Below are positions 11,901 through 23,137 of a stretch of DNA of 64,000 bases, piece after piece. A program made the position numbers and the translations under genes. This DNA is from Argopecten irradians (taxonomy: Eukaryota; Mollusca; Bivalvia; Pectinida; Pectinidae), in NCBI RefSeq assembly GCF_041381155.1, contig NC_091147.1:37004053-37068052 (forward strand). Reading direction: 5' to 3'. Within the stretch, counting starts at the first letter, position 1. Each line of letters begins with the position of its first letter. The notes below the pieces were generated by a model. It searched no databases. It was not told the DNA's origin and was given only the letters and a program-made list of their open reading frames with translations.

Positions 11901-13963
11901 CAAAAAATATTTGCAATTCTGGAATTTGAACCTTCTTAACAGGATGTAAGCTCCTAATTAAATTAACTTATTCACCCCTGAAAATTCATAATGAACTTTT
12001 CTAGCCTTAGAATTAGAAAAGTTCAAATGTGTCTTCAGGGGTGAACGAGTCAAATGACAATTTCTAATTACACACTCATCAATGCACTTACCCTTTTTTC
12101 CCCTAAGGACATTGGCACTAAGTGGACGTCTGAACTTGGACAATATACCTGATTGTCCATAGACAACACTATCGGAATCACTTGTGCTAGTGGTTCTCAT
12201 TGTCAGTACACAGAGTAAAACATTAAATACACCGAAAACGTTTTGAGTGAAACTTGTAGCATGATACCACCAACCTCACCACTAAAACGCTGTAGTTCAA
12301 CCCTAACGATTCATCAGCTTTCTTTCAAACTCATGTGACAGATAATTCATGGGACAACGTTCAATTCAATAGATGTTTTAATATAAATTTGAAAATTCAT
12401 AATATTAATAAATGTGCCTTTAATCAATCTTCAGTTTGTTCTTTCATTATAATGTAAAACATATACTTTTATGGCTTACTAATCACTTTAACTAAAATGG
12501 ATTAGTTTCAGAAGTTGACAATACTTGTATTATGATGTTTTTCTCCCCCCTCTCCATGACTCCGGGTTACAGATAATATTCACCCACACACACCTTCTGT
12601 GTGTATAGGGTACCCTATAATACAGCACCTTAATAAATCATTAGTATCAGATAGGTAACTGCAATACAATATACAGGTTGTTTATGGAAAGGACTGTCGC
12701 TAAAGACCAGACATCACTGCATGATTATTTGCAGTAAACATATACAAGGTATTTCGTATATAGCACAGATTTTTCAACTTTATCATGTGCTTTTATATAA
12801 AATCTGATGTCCCAAAATGGAACTATTTTGGAAGGAAGAAAAAAATAATTGGTGCAAAGAAAACAAAATAAGTATGGCAGAAATTTATGATAATTAACAA
12901 AAATATGCAGAAATATATGCCATTTGACCGAGTATTGGTCAGTTGAATCAACATTTTAATTTCGAGCCTTTGGCCAAAATGAAATGATTACTATATGTAC
13001 TTTATGAATTAAGATCACAAAGATTATAAATTGAAGCTGACCATGAAGTTTGTTGGATTTTAATACACTTTTAGGGAAAACAATTACCACATCATTATTG
13101 AACAGCAACGTTGGGAGACCCTGTTGTATAGCATGAGAATTTATTGAGAATATTCTTTTGATACATAACTTCATGTGATTTAGGCCATGACCTTACAGTT
13201 GTCGAAGAAACAATATCATCATGTAGAATAACAGGAGAAAATTATAACACATGACTCATGTCAAGTGCCCTGACTAGCTAGGTATCAAACCGGGATCTCC
13301 AGTGCGAAAAACTATAATTTAACACTACACTTTATATGAACTAGCCACACCAAAACGCTTCTTTTACACTTACAATACATTTTCATTTCTACATCAACAT
13401 TGATCAAAATCTGTAATGGAATAGTATAACTACACACAAATACCTCCACACAAATGTACATACATGTTAAACACGCTTCTACAATGTATTTAGTATACAG
13501 TAGTAATTTATTTACATTTCACACAATGACATTTGAATAGAAATCCATCCACTATTTACTTTCTTTGATACAGGCCTACAATGAATCTTGATTTTGATAA
13601 CATGCTGTAAACTTTTAAAGGGACCCTTTCCATGTACACAATCTCGCTTTAGTTCAACTGTTGATAAGATTTATTCACATTTTATTGTTGAAAATACCGA
13701 TAGTTCATAAATTCTAATCAGCTAACGTGTCAATACAATTCAAAGGTTAGTAAGTAAATTAAATGACCCAATAACAGTTGATTCTTTGATTGAAAAGCCC
13801 AGTATCTTAGCTCTTATCAAGTGGGGTTTCAACAGTTCAAGGGGCACTCACCAACAATTTGCCGGTGCGCTACTCGTTGTGTTGATAGCGTTGTTTTGTT
13901 TAACATTCGTTCAATGGTTTCATGTGGATTTACTGGATTTTTCGACGTAGAAGGTCGCGACAT
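8979..13963 (-). CDS. Gene 1: small coiled-coil protein, about 222 aa
   Basis: Coding exons by splice signals and phase: first exon 13852-13963 (or alternatively 12092-12200), then 11449-11630, 9948-10193 and 8979-9110. Every junction is GT-AG and the frame is unbroken. The protein is almost entirely charged alpha-helix: LQLALDAAEARATRELRAAI in the second exon, QWEECERLKEIAIQEACQAL in the third, and EETIART-like and KKEAMRVAKI segments in the last. No catalytic motif, signal peptide or membrane segment is visible, so a structural or scaffolding role is likely but inferred. It may be the homologue of the vertebrate coiled-coil protein C6orf163; I cannot verify this. The stop follows LNHK at 8979-8981. 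The same place also reads CAA|GTAAGG, a good donor, so a longer form using exons outside what I can recognise is possible. Confidence 0.7.
9181..9370 (-). mobile_element. tRNA-derived SINE in gene 1 intron
   Basis: On the minus strand a tRNA-like head reads GCAGTGGCCGAGTATTAATA (A-box type) and GTTCGTTCAAATCC (B-box type). It is followed by a tRNA-unrelated body with TTTTTCTCC and GTCCTTATAATGACGTTAGG, matching the layout of the SINE at 30085-30250. The copy is diverged and the 3' tail is not sharply defined. Confidence 0.65.
9755..9850. repeat. TTCACCCCTGAA foldback, diverged copy
   Basis: Begins CATTCACCCCTGAAACACAT and ends TTTCAAGGGTGACTGAGTTAA, a degenerate inverted repeat of about 95 bp. 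It is the same family as the palindrome at 11961-12056. Both lie in introns of gene 1. Confidence 0.6.
10617..11182. mobile_element. Mutator-like foldback element with 9-bp target duplication
   Basis: Element of 566 bp with inverted repeats of about 120 bp (10617 to about 10740, and about 11060 to 11182) that differ at only a few positions. The ends read TAGCCCGAGATACTCTGGCC and its complement. The 9-bp sequence GGTTGAACA occurs directly before (10608-10616) and directly after (11183-11191). A 9-bp duplication with long terminal inverted repeats is typical of Mutator-type elements. The interior has no transposase frame; the two open frames of 73-78 codons within it mostly read the arms. It is a non-autonomous element in an intron of gene 1. 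Confidence 0.85.
11961..12056. repeat. TTCACCCCTGAA foldback element
   Basis: Inverted repeat of about 95 bp: ATTCACCCCTGAAAATTCAT at the left, GTCTTCAGGGGTGAACGAGT at the right, with GAACTTTTCTA/TAGAAAAGTTC-type internal pairing. It belongs to the same family as 9755-9850. Confidence 0.7.
12092..12200 (-). CDS. Gene 1 alternative first coding exon B
   Basis: ATG at 12200 opens MRTTSTSDSDSVVYGQSGIL..., ending at donor AAGG|GTAAGT in phase 1, the phase needed by the acceptor at 11630 (...RGKK|ELGDYLL). No suitable acceptor with pyrimidine tract precedes the ATG in the right phase, so this reads best as a second transcription start with its own N-terminus. The N-terminus is serine- and threonine-rich and basic, unlike exon A. 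A TTCACCCCTGAA palindromic repeat lies just downstream in its intron (11961-12056). Confidence 0.55.
13268..13325 (-). repeat. Possible SINE head fragment
   Basis: The minus strand reads GGAGATCCCGGTTTGATACC, B-box-like, followed by the tRNA-like CTAGCTAGTCAGGG. No body or A box can be seen, so this may be only a fragment of a tRNA-derived SINE. Confidence 0.3.
13852..13963 (-). CDS. Gene 1 alternative first coding exon A
   Basis: Starts with ATG at 13963 (MSRPSTSKNPVNPHETIERM...) and ends with donor TTG|GTGAGT in phase 1. Joined straight to the exon at 11630 it gives ...HRQIV|ELGDYLL in frame. It cannot be joined to the candidate exon at 12092-12200 in that exon's coding frame, because no AG there leaves the required two bases. 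It therefore looks like an alternative to that exon, not an upstream neighbour. The upstream DNA has an ETS-like CCGGAAGT at about 14040 that could belong to a promoter. Confidence 0.65.
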
Positions 13964-14110
13964 TTTGATCCTGTCTTGATAAATATAATTGAACAACACA
14001 TCAGTTTGGCTTCAGTCAACTCTCCTTCCTCGATTGTAACCGGAAGTTTACGGTTGCTTAGCTCTGTTCGGTAGAGTAAAATTACGGAACGCAAAATAAT
14101 GCGGACGATC
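13964..14110 (-). promoter_or_regulatory. Putative promoter of gene 1
   Basis: Directly upstream of the exon A ATG. It contains AACCGGAAGTTTACGG, an ETS-type motif common in TATA-less animal promoters, and no TATA box at a fitting distance. This is inference from position and motif only. Confidence 0.3.
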
Positions 14111-14569
14111 ATGGATTATTGTAGGCCTACATGTAACGTTACATGTAAGGGTGTTTATTTTTGCATGGATTTTATCAAATCCCCTTGATCGTTCAGTAGA
14201 ACGTATTAACTGGTTATACAAATGAAATGTAATTACCTTTTAGATCTCATTTGTCATCAACTTTTAAAATTTCATTTTTTAGGAGTAAGAAATATTTAAA
14301 ATTGTTCTCTCTGTTACTGTACTCAGTACAGTATTTGTATAACAGAAAAATTTTGACGTGAATATTCTTGTTTAGCTGATTAAGTTGACAATTCTTATTA
14401 CTTCTTTAGTTAGTTTTGCTACAAGTCTAACCAATAAGTGTAATTACCTGTCTCCTGTACATGTTGCCTTCAGTATAGTCCAATAATTAATTTTTTAAAT
14501 TTTTTTTTCATACTAAATCTAATTTTCTGATTGGCAGATACTTTTTCTTCATTTAATATAAAGAAAAAA

Positions 14570-14900
14570 AATCTGAAAATGGCGCGACAACCACACGTTA
14601 TCATGACATCACAATAGAGACGTTGATGTTACGTATTGATTTAGAAAAAATAATCCATTGGAAAGTCAATGGAATCGTACGTTTAAATGTGTTTTATGTT
14701 ATCAAGTAGTCTGAAAAATAAATTATTAGCATTGATGTAACTATTTTTTTAACTTCATCGGGTTATGAAATAAATTTTGTTTGCAAACTTTTGTGAGAAT
14801 CCACTACGCAGATTCACACAGTTTGCAAACAAAATTTCTTTCATAATTAACCCGATGAAGTTAAAAAATAGTTACATCAATGCTGAAGGGGTAGATATAT
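14570..14900 (+). repeat. Dispersed repeat with terminal hairpin
   Basis: The first 250 bp (from about ATGGCGCGACAACCACACG to GTTTGCAAAC) reappear in reverse orientation at about 50750-50990 with moderate divergence. At 14731-14882 two arms of about 60 bp, each with GTTTGCAAAC and AACTTCATCGGGTTA, face each other around a 32-bp loop. It is probably a non-autonomous DNA transposon; no protein is encoded. Confidence 0.65.
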
Positions 14901-14934
14901 TGACAGTGGTAGTAATCCCTGGGGCAATGAGATT

Positions 14935-15240
14935 GAACTCTGTGACCTTGTATGATGGCCAAGGTCATTCATTTAACCAAACTTGCTAGCCTTCACCCCA
15001 GCTTCCTACAGCTGGCCCAATATCAGATCTATAGGCCTTTTTGGTTATTGAAAAGAAGTCGTTTAAAAGATTTTAGCCTACAGATGTATTTGACCCTTGT
15101 GATCTTGAAAGGCAGTCAAGGTCATTCATTTGAACAAACTTGGTATCAATTCATCCCATCATGATACAGGCCCAATATAAGTACATGTATGGTCTATGCC
15201 TTTTCAGGTGTCCCTGAGAAGATGAAGTTGTTTGAAAATT
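14935..15240 (+). repeat. ~140-bp repeat family (AAGGTCA type), two units
   Basis: Two units with GTGACCTTGTATGATGGCCA and CCTTGTGATCTTGAAAGGCA, each followed by AAGGTCATTCATTTGAACAA-like sequence and CCCAATATCAG. The same family occurs at 17215-17605, 30545-31210, 32560-33010 and 53745-53990. Confidence 0.75.
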
Positions 15241-15524
15241 TACTGACAGCACACTACATGTAATATAGCATGATAACTATATAAGCCATACTGAACTTTT
15301 GTGTCAGATGACCTTAAAATGATGAACTGTAAATGACATTCTTTCCTCAAGGACAGATAACTCTGCAAAAAAACAAAATAACAAAAACGATAAAACAGTT
15401 TAATATAACCTTTAATGAGAAATTTATAGAAAATATCATTAATTTGTCCTTCCCAAAATGTGAAATTCAATAACTATACATGACAAAGTTGAATTCTTAA
15501 CTGAACTCATTTTGTTTTGATAAA

Positions 15525-18500
15525 TTACTTTTTGACTATAGATTGCCAAACCCCCCCTACATGTTTCTTAGACACATACACCGACTGGTTCTCCAGCAAT
15601 TTACCAGGTTCAGGTACATGTGCCAAGTCCTTAAGGTCCAAGAATGCCAGGCTGGACATCCTGTCGGAGTCCGACAAATGACCACAACTTTCTGAGTTTG
15701 TAGACATAGCTTGATCCTCGTGAGCTTGTAATATACTAATTTCACGTTCTACACATCGTTTCACATTTTCTGACATTGTTTGTTGAATTCTCTTCTTTGT
15801 CACATCAAACGTGTCTAAGAAAAGATTTTTGGTCTTCACCGTCTTTTTTGATGCATCATTATCTTTCACATTCTTATAAACATGCTTTGTATTCCTTTTT
15901 GTTTTTACTTTAGAAGTTGCCGCTTGCACTGATTTTCCTGCCTTATCAGATTTACCACTCTTTGGTTTGTTTTTGTTTACTGTAGCCCTCCGGCTTCCCT
16001 TCACTGAATTATTTACACACTTCCCAGAACTCTGTGAATTGGAGCTCTTATCGTTGTTTGCTTCACTTGATCGTTTCTTACAACTGAAAACAATAAAGTA
16101 ATTTTTTTACAAATTACAATCCAGCCTGTCTATAAATTAGAGACTACTTATGGGACAAAGAACAAGAAGCCCATATGGCTTGTAGTGTTCATCTTGATAT
16201 TGCAATGATTATGACAAAATACTAAAGCAGTGACAGCCACCCTAATATAAATGAAATGCCCACATACTTACTAATACAAAATATCCAGGTGCATTCTTTG
16301 TATGAGGGGCCTGCGTTATGGATGAATTAATGTTGCCATCCCCAGGTATAAACCAGGGTTCCCTTTTATCCAATAATATATTATATTTTATGCCATAACT
16401 GGGCAAACATTTTAACACATCATTTTTTTCAGTTATATCATATCTATCAAGAAACATCAGGTTTTATAAATAAGCTGTGAAATTATTCAAATGGACAGAC
16501 AAACATGTATATGATACCTTATAAAACTTAATTAAAACTCAGAACTTATGCTTTATGTATCATTTTTGATGTAAAAACACTTAAGTCACTATAAATACAA
16601 GTAATAAATGTGAAATGATATTATAGATCACCACTTGCAGTTAGCTTTCAAGTCTGACTGTATGCACTAGTTCTCATTTCACTACACTGTGCATGTACAT
16701 ATGATAACTTTTGCCAGTACATATACTACAGCCAAAAACCATTCAAAAACCTATGCATGGTAAGAATTGTAATTCTTATAATGTTGGTGGTTCGTAACCT
16801 TGAGATTATGGCACATATAACTTTAATAATATTAGTCACAATGGTCCATTTTTGTTACCTGTTTTCATCCTGAACACTGCGTGACCTCTTCCTTTTTTGC
16901 TTAATATGACCTGTAATATAAACCAGAGATCCCAGAGCGATCTTGACTAGTGATAGATCTTTATTGATCTTTCCTCTACATTTCGATTCTTTAATTTTCT
17001 ATATAAAAACCATTGATAATAGAGAACTTTAAACACCAACAGGGCGCAGTGACAGAGATCTAAGTAATAAGGTGGCTATCGATGAATAGGAGATATTTTT
17101 TGAGGTGCTAGAAAACAAAGGTAACGAAAGATAAATGAAAGAATTTCAATTTTGCATGTTAAGCGATTATCAATTATTCGATAACAGGTGATAAATAAGT
17201 AACACAAAGACAAAAAGATTTCAGCCTACCTGTATTATAACTCCTGTGATTTTGAATGAAGGTCAAGGTAATTCATATTAACAAACTCATTTAGCCCTTC
17301 ATGCCAGCAACAGACACAATATTCATAAGAAGTTTTTTTTAGTAAGCTGGCCCAAAAGATGAGGATGACCTATATTCGTCGTGTTCCATTCATGTTGTTG
17401 TCCAATGAGTGCCGTCCGCAACTTTTCATTTAAATGACTTCTTCTAAATAACCGCAAGTCCAAGGGTACTAATATTTGGCCTTTGGTATGCTGATCTGAA
17501 TTAAGGGCTACCAAGTTTGTCAAATGAATGACTTTGACCTTCATTCAAGTGCACAAGTATCAAAAAGGCTAAAATCTTTATACAACTTCTTGTCAATATG
17601 TAATTAAAGAGGCCTAGGATATTAGGCCTGTAGCATTTTGTATGTTGATAAGATATACCTACCATGTTTGATGACAATGCCAGATTTACAACTCCCTCCG
17701 CTGTCGGTTTCTGCTCCCTCGTCCTGATCAGAGGCTCTGTTGTCCAGACCTGGAAGGGAGTGATCTCCCCTTTCCTGAATTGATGCCTTATTAAGCTGTC
17801 TCAGGTTTTCCCCTGTCAATGGAAGTACTTCTGGCTCAGTAATTGTGGCTGGAGAGACATTACATCGTTTTGGATGGACAGGACTTTCTGAAGCTTCAAC
17901 AGTTGATGAGGAAATAGGTGAAGCCACTGGTGACTTGGATGTTTTATTTTCTGTTGAATGTATTTCTGTCTTGTCTTCTGTCTCTGGGCTTTCTAAACCT
18001 GCATGAATACAAACACATCGATTTGTTGTAATTTACATTTTGATACATAAATATATAGAGCAAATAAAATATATGTCCCTCCAATTGCAAATGAAGTGAA
18101 AATTAAAGATATCAGAAAAATAACAATAATGACAAAATTTCTTGCTAGTGAGGAGGGTACAAAATGTATTCAACAGTGTTCTAAAGACAATAGTGAATAA
18201 CAAATTTGGAAATAGAATTGCGCATCAACACCAAGGATTTCATACAAAAAGACCCTGATGACAGCTTGCCTAGCCATCTGAAACATAAAAACGAAATAAA
18301 TTATTTTTGTACCGACTCCTTGGTATTGGTGCTCAATCATATTGCTCCATCCTGTTTCCATTTATAAAATATTTACAGTATGAATGAGACTCCGGTTCAG
18401 ACACTTACAATTATCATCAGTCGGAGACTGAACAGGGAGTGGTTCAGGTTCGATAGCTGTCTTTGTCGTCTCATATGGAACCAATAAATTGCCCTCTTTC

Positions 18501-19753
18501 TCCAATACACCTGCACATGGTTGAACTCTTTTATTGCAGCAGTCTTCAGAATTCAGGTTCACCATGTGCCTACCTCTCTTAGCATCAGAGCTTGAACAAT
18601 GGTTATTAGATTTTGTAATTAACAATGAAACAGCCTTGGAATTTTGTGCTCCCCTTGCCTCCAAAGAATTTTTCATCACAGATCTGTCTTTTGATACAGC
18701 AGATTGATGAAACTGTGTGTTCATGATATCACGAGGACAAGTTCTTTCGCTCCATCTTCTCTCCATTTTCTTGGATTCCCATTGTGGACGTACACTATCT
18801 GAGCACTTTTTCTCCGTCTCCATTTTCCTGGATTCCCATTTTGGACAGACACCATCTAGGCACCTTTTCTCTTTGCTGACAGACTTAACACTTTGACAAG
18901 GTGCTCCATTGGATCCCCACGCAATATGGACAGAATGTTCTGAATAAGCCTTAAGGTTACTTCCATCTTTATGACAAATTTCAGAATCATCTTTACTGAA
19001 TAACTGTTGATTTATCAACACATTGGTTCTATGTGGTAAGGCCGAGTGGCTAAACCAGTCCTTCTGACCTTGTCTCTGTGTTGGAAACTCATTTTCGTGA
19101 ATACCAAAACTACCGTTCCTCTTACAATCAGTTTGGCAATGTGAATGTGGCTGGTGAGTGGCAACATGACTCACAGAAGGTTTACTGATTCTACTGTCTT
19201 TCTGACAATCTCTCTGTCTATAAGGACCATCACTTGTATCAATTATAGGTGGGGTAATATTTCGCTCCAAACTGTCTTGGTGGAAGGTTTTAGTCAAATG
19301 CTGTCTACCTATATGATAGTTCCCTTTCACAAATACTTCTGGTTCACAGTCAGACACGTTCATGTTCAATGTGTTTCTACGTTCAGATAGAACTATGTTC
19401 ATGACATGTCTTGGATATGAGGTTGGTTGCTTTACAAACTTGTCTGTATTTTCATGAAAGTGCTTTTCTGAATTGAAAACTTCATCATCAATGTCAGATC
19501 TGTAAACGTTTACTGAACTCTGAGGATTTTTAGATGAAGGTCTTGCACACTTTGACAAACCACCGTTTACTGAAGATTTGCACACTTGCTTTTTGTCAAT
19601 ACTTTGATGGTGACCTTGATAGTGACCTTTGTGACCTTGACCTAAGATGGCTACTGATGTTTTCTCCTGTTGTAAACAATGATCCACTGCTTTCTTGTAT
19701 AGTTTATTGACATACCAGTCAAGTAGGTGTTCTTTAGCAGAAGGTTGCTCCAT
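15525..19753 (-). CDS. Gene 2: unrecognised 763-aa low-complexity protein
   Basis: Coding exons 18409-19753, 17663-17998, 16859-16910 and 15525-16083 join through GT-AG sites with matching phases (total 2292 nt). The start is ATG at 19753, eight bases after a clear acceptor (TTTCTTTCAG). Residues 1-30 are helical and contain LLDWYVNKLYKKAVDHCL; the rest is largely polar and disordered. Residues about 296-340 hold an imperfect repeat around PKWESRKM and PQWESKKM. A basic cluster KQKRKRSR spans the exon 3 region and several Lys/Arg tracts follow, suggesting nuclear localisation. The C-terminal 90 residues are more ordered (TKKRIQQTMSENVKRCVERE, a likely helix) and end WQSIVKK. I do not recognise the family; no enzyme motif, zinc finger or membrane segment is visible. 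The gene lies on the same strand as gene 1, with its stop about 1.5 kb upstream of gene 1. Confidence 0.8.
16920..17140. repeat. Dispersed repeat beginning CCAGAGATCCCAGAGCGATC
   Basis: AT-rich intronic stretch starting ACCAGAGATCCCAGAGCGAT. The opening resembles a dispersed element I associate with bivalve genomes. No second copy is in this window, so the call rests on recollection. Confidence 0.3.
17215..17605. repeat. ~140-bp repeat family, facing pair
   Basis: A plus-strand unit (TGAATGAAGGTCAAGGTAAT at about 17253) is followed by a minus-strand unit (TGACTTTGACCTTCATTCAA at about 17530), so the pair is inverted. It lies in the intron between gene 2 exons 2 and 3. Confidence 0.7.
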
Positions 19754-19799
19754 GATTTCTGAAAGAAAGAAAAAATGTCATTACACTTTAACATGTACT

Positions 19800-20045
19800 G
19801 GTATTGTATACATTGAATAGAACTTTAGCTAAAATCTTTTTTGTCAACTATGCATATTTTCAAATGTTTCTGTTAATAGGATTGTTTCATGTAAGTTTCA
19901 GCTAAATCGCACTGGTAGAACTTGAGAAGAAGTATAAAATGTGAAAAGATAACGCACGACGGACAGCGCACGGCGGAGGACAACAGACAAAACATGACGA
20001 CTATAGGTCATCTTGACCCTTTGGATCAGATGAACTAAAAATGTT
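19800..20045 (+). repeat. Dispersed repeat ending CTTGACCCTTTGGATCAGATG
   Basis: Contains GCACGACGGACAGCGCACGG and then ACTATAGGTCATCTTGACCC, ending GATCAGATGAACTAAAA. This tail resembles a dispersed bivalve repeat; there is no coding capacity. It lies upstream of the gene 2 start codon, in the 5' intron. Confidence 0.45.
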
Positions 20046-20164
20046 ATTTAATTTGCTGTTCATAAATTTGCAAATCATTTGCATTTTTTTCAAACAACCA
20101 GCTGGGGCTAATTATATATATAATTAGATCTTATTTAGACTGGTAAGGCGGTAACATATGTGAG

Positions 20165-20290
20165 ATATACCGTATTTGACCGCAAATAAGACCTTTCCCG
20201 TAAAATAAGACCCCCACCTATTATGACACTTTTCCAGACTTAGGGGGGATATGTCTGCAAATAAGACCCCCCCCCCCCCACCTATTTTTC
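20165..20290. repeat. Repeat with CCGCAAATAAGACC motifs and C-run
   Basis: Carries ATACCGTATTTGACCGCAAA, TAAAATAAGACCCCCACC and TGCAAATAAGACCCCC, ending in a C homopolymer (about 14 C). It has internal direct repeats and looks like a dispersed non-coding element. Confidence 0.4.
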
Positions 20291-21149
20291 AGTTTACTGG
20301 ATGATGGCTTTGAGCAATGGAGTAATTAAAAATGTCACCAAAATGACTCTGTCTCGGGACTTCCTATTGTTTGTTTTGTCGACTAAGAAAAATTCAAACA
20401 TGTGTGTGTTCTGTGAGAGGTCCGTCATTACACCTGACTGTACATGTCCTGTACAGCGCAAAATGTTGACATGTGTCTTTGTTGTAGGTTTTTTTGTTCA
20501 TAATTAAAACAATTTAACATATTTTTGAAAACCCACTATCGTCTCATTTAATAATCAACAACCCAGTTAACTTTTTTGCCTACAACATTTTCTTGTGCTG
20601 AATTGATGTTAATTAATCTGGTCAAATTGTACTACAACAATACAATGCAAGCAATGCCTATCTAGGTTAGCATGAAAAAAATTCATGACCAAATGAGGTT
20701 TCAAAAAAATAATGCTGATTGAAGTAACTTCATTTGGGTAATGTAGTGGTACCGGTACAAAATGAAGTATTAATTGTTATATTTACATTTTACTTTCTAG
20801 TTCAAAGTAAAACATAATTTAGATGCAAGTGAACATTTGAATTTCCCGCTTCAGCCATTTAACCTTAACAGCCAAGTTCAATGTGATAAAAAATAGTCCC
20901 TATAAAAAATTGAAAAGATAACAAAATTTCAATGTTTTTTAATAGCTTTTCATAATCAGTTTACTTTCAATTATCCAGACATTTAAAAGATATTTTCATA
21001 AGCTTCATAACCAAAATGGTTCATTCAACTACAATGTCAATTTTCCTGCGTGGACTAACATGGTATCAGTAAACAAAACTCACATCCATTTATGTAGATA
21101 TTACTACACCAAGTCTAGACTGCATTTATTGGCTCATAATACAGATCAT

Positions 21150-22560
21150 GATTATCATTAGAGTAATGGGAGTCGCAGTGGCAAAATGTAAATATTAGAT
21201 AATATTAAACGTGTTCTTGTTCTGCGTGTTTGTAGTGAGGTCCAGTTGAGGTTTTCCATCATGTCTTGTACTGAACTTGTGTTGTGGTATCTGCTTGTTG
21301 TGTAGCGTGCTGCTCTACGTTGTGTTTTTTCTATTTGCATGATTTGATTTGTATGGTGAAGGTCCCATACGGAGGAGCAGTACTCCAGTTTGGGTCTGAC
21401 TATGGATTTGTAATCATGTTCTTTTATATGTTGCGAGTTTATCTGTAGATTTCGTTTCAAGAATCCTAGTGTCTTGTTAGCATTTGCAGTTATGTTGTTG
21501 ATGTGTGTGTCCCATCGTAAGTTATTTTGTATTTTGATTCCTAGATATTTGCAAGATGTTACTTGTTGTAATTTGTGGTCATGGAGTTTATATGTATAAT
21601 TGGTCTTTGTGTGTTTGTTTGAGATGCTGAGGACGTTACACTTGTCCGGGTGGAAGGACATTAACCAATCTTCCTTCCACCTACCTGCTGCGTCTAGATC
21701 TTCTTGTAATTAAAGTGCATCTTGTGTGTTATTTATGGTTTTGCATAATATGCATGTCATCTGCAAAGAGTCTGAGGGTGCTGTGTTTGATGTATTCTGG
21801 GATGTCGTTTATGTATAGAAGGAAGAGTATTGGCCCCAAACAGGTTTCTTGAGGTACTCCTGATGTAATTGCATGGAATTTTTGGTTTTCTTTCTGATTG
21901 TTTCCCTTCAAGTACAACTGTTTGTGTGCAGAGTGATAAGAAGTCTGTAACCCATGTAAGTGTTTGTCCTGTAATACCGTGATATTTGAGTTTGTATTTT
22001 AGGCGTTGATGCAGGACTTTGTCAAAGTCCATGATGATGATGTCTGTTTGTTTGTTGTTGTTATGGTTTTGTGGTTTAATTCATGCATAAAAGTGAGAAT
22101 GTTATTATTTTCAAGTGTTTCATTGTAGAGCTTGTTATAATATGTTCCATGAGTTTGCATGAAATTGAGGTGAGTGAGATGCTGCAGGTCTATAATTTGT
22201 AGGGTGTGAGCCTTCCAGTCATGAGGTAGTTTTCCTGTGGTGAGAGATGTTGTGAAAATTTTTGTGAGAATGGGTGCTGTTACGTCTTTTAGTTCTTTGA
22301 GTATTTTTCCAAGTATTTGGTCTAGCTAACCCTGAAGCTTTATGTGCATGGGTTTATGTTTTCTAAGAGTTTTGTAATTCCCAAGCATGTTATGTGTATT
22401 TGAGGCATAATTGAGCGTGGTGTTCTGTTGAATGGGAACGTTTGTTTTTGTAAATTGTAGTGGTGTCTGTTACGAGTTGACCATCTTAACGTAGGGCTGT
22501 GATATCAGTGTTTTCTTTTTGAGTTGTTTTAATGTATACGTAGCTAAATAATTTCTAATT
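21150..22560 (-). pseudogene. Decayed non-LTR retrotransposon, RT region (CR1/jockey-like)
   Basis: Minus-strand translation in several frames gives, in order: GKLPHDWKAHTLQIIDLQHL, an AFDKV-type [21 protein letters not shown], the catalytic-type LRLFADDM, and the C-terminal PDKCNVLSIS, CKYLGIKIQNNLRWDTHI and RPKLEYCSSVWD. This order matches the reverse transcriptase of CR1/jockey-clade elements. Frame changes near 21.7-22.1 kb and the absence of an endonuclease region show it is a dead, 5'-truncated copy. The longest open piece is 21158-21661. Confidence 0.85.
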
Positions 22561-22642
22561 AGGGTTAATCATTTGTGTGTTGTTGGGTCGTTTGCTCGTC
22601 TGTAGGGAGTCTTTAATCATATTTTCTAAGTAAGAATATAAG

Positions 22643-22790
22643 ACTCTTTCATATGTGGATATGAAGGATAGGGATATTCTACCCGAGGGTCACAAAATGT
22701 AGTAAAACCCGAGGCTTGCGAGGGTTTTGCAACATTTTGTGACCCCGGGGGTAGAATATCCCTATCCTTCATATCCACTTATGAAAGAGT
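22643..22790. repeat. Palindromic element, 148 bp
   Basis: Arms ACTCTTTCATATGTGGATAT...GGGATATTCTACCCGAGGGT and their near-perfect complement flank the short loop AGGCTTGCGAGGG. The same palindrome family occurs, shorter, at 43828-43932 in the Rab gene. It encodes no protein. Confidence 0.85.
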
Positions 22791-22795
22791 ATTTT

Positions 22796-23137
22796 TCTTT
22801 CATACCTCAACGTTTTATTGAAATTTTACAACTAAAATATCCCGCCATTTTGAAATAAATTCGATGAAATCCACGACTGGAAGTCGTTTTCCCATACAAG
22901 AAAAATTACACGATACTTTCAACACAAATTCCGTTGTTTGCATCTTTTAGAGTAAAATTAAATCAGTCATATTTGTGAAAAAAAAAATGTTAAAATTTTA
23001 CCGAGGAAATAGAGATTTTGTTGACGCCGTGACGTCACGAGGCTTTATTGCATGGGTAGCCATGCAATACAGCCTCAGGCGACATGAGTGTATTGCCCTG
23101 GACCAGCCAGTATTACACATGTAGGTATGAAAGAAAG
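22796..23137. repeat. Possible inverted-repeat element TTTCTTTCATACCT
   Basis: Short inverted ends TTTCTTTCATACCT (about 22796) and AGGTATGAAAGAAA (about 23122) enclose about 340 bp including TGACGTCACGAGG. The ends are only about 14 bp long, so the boundary call is tentative. Confidence 0.4.
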
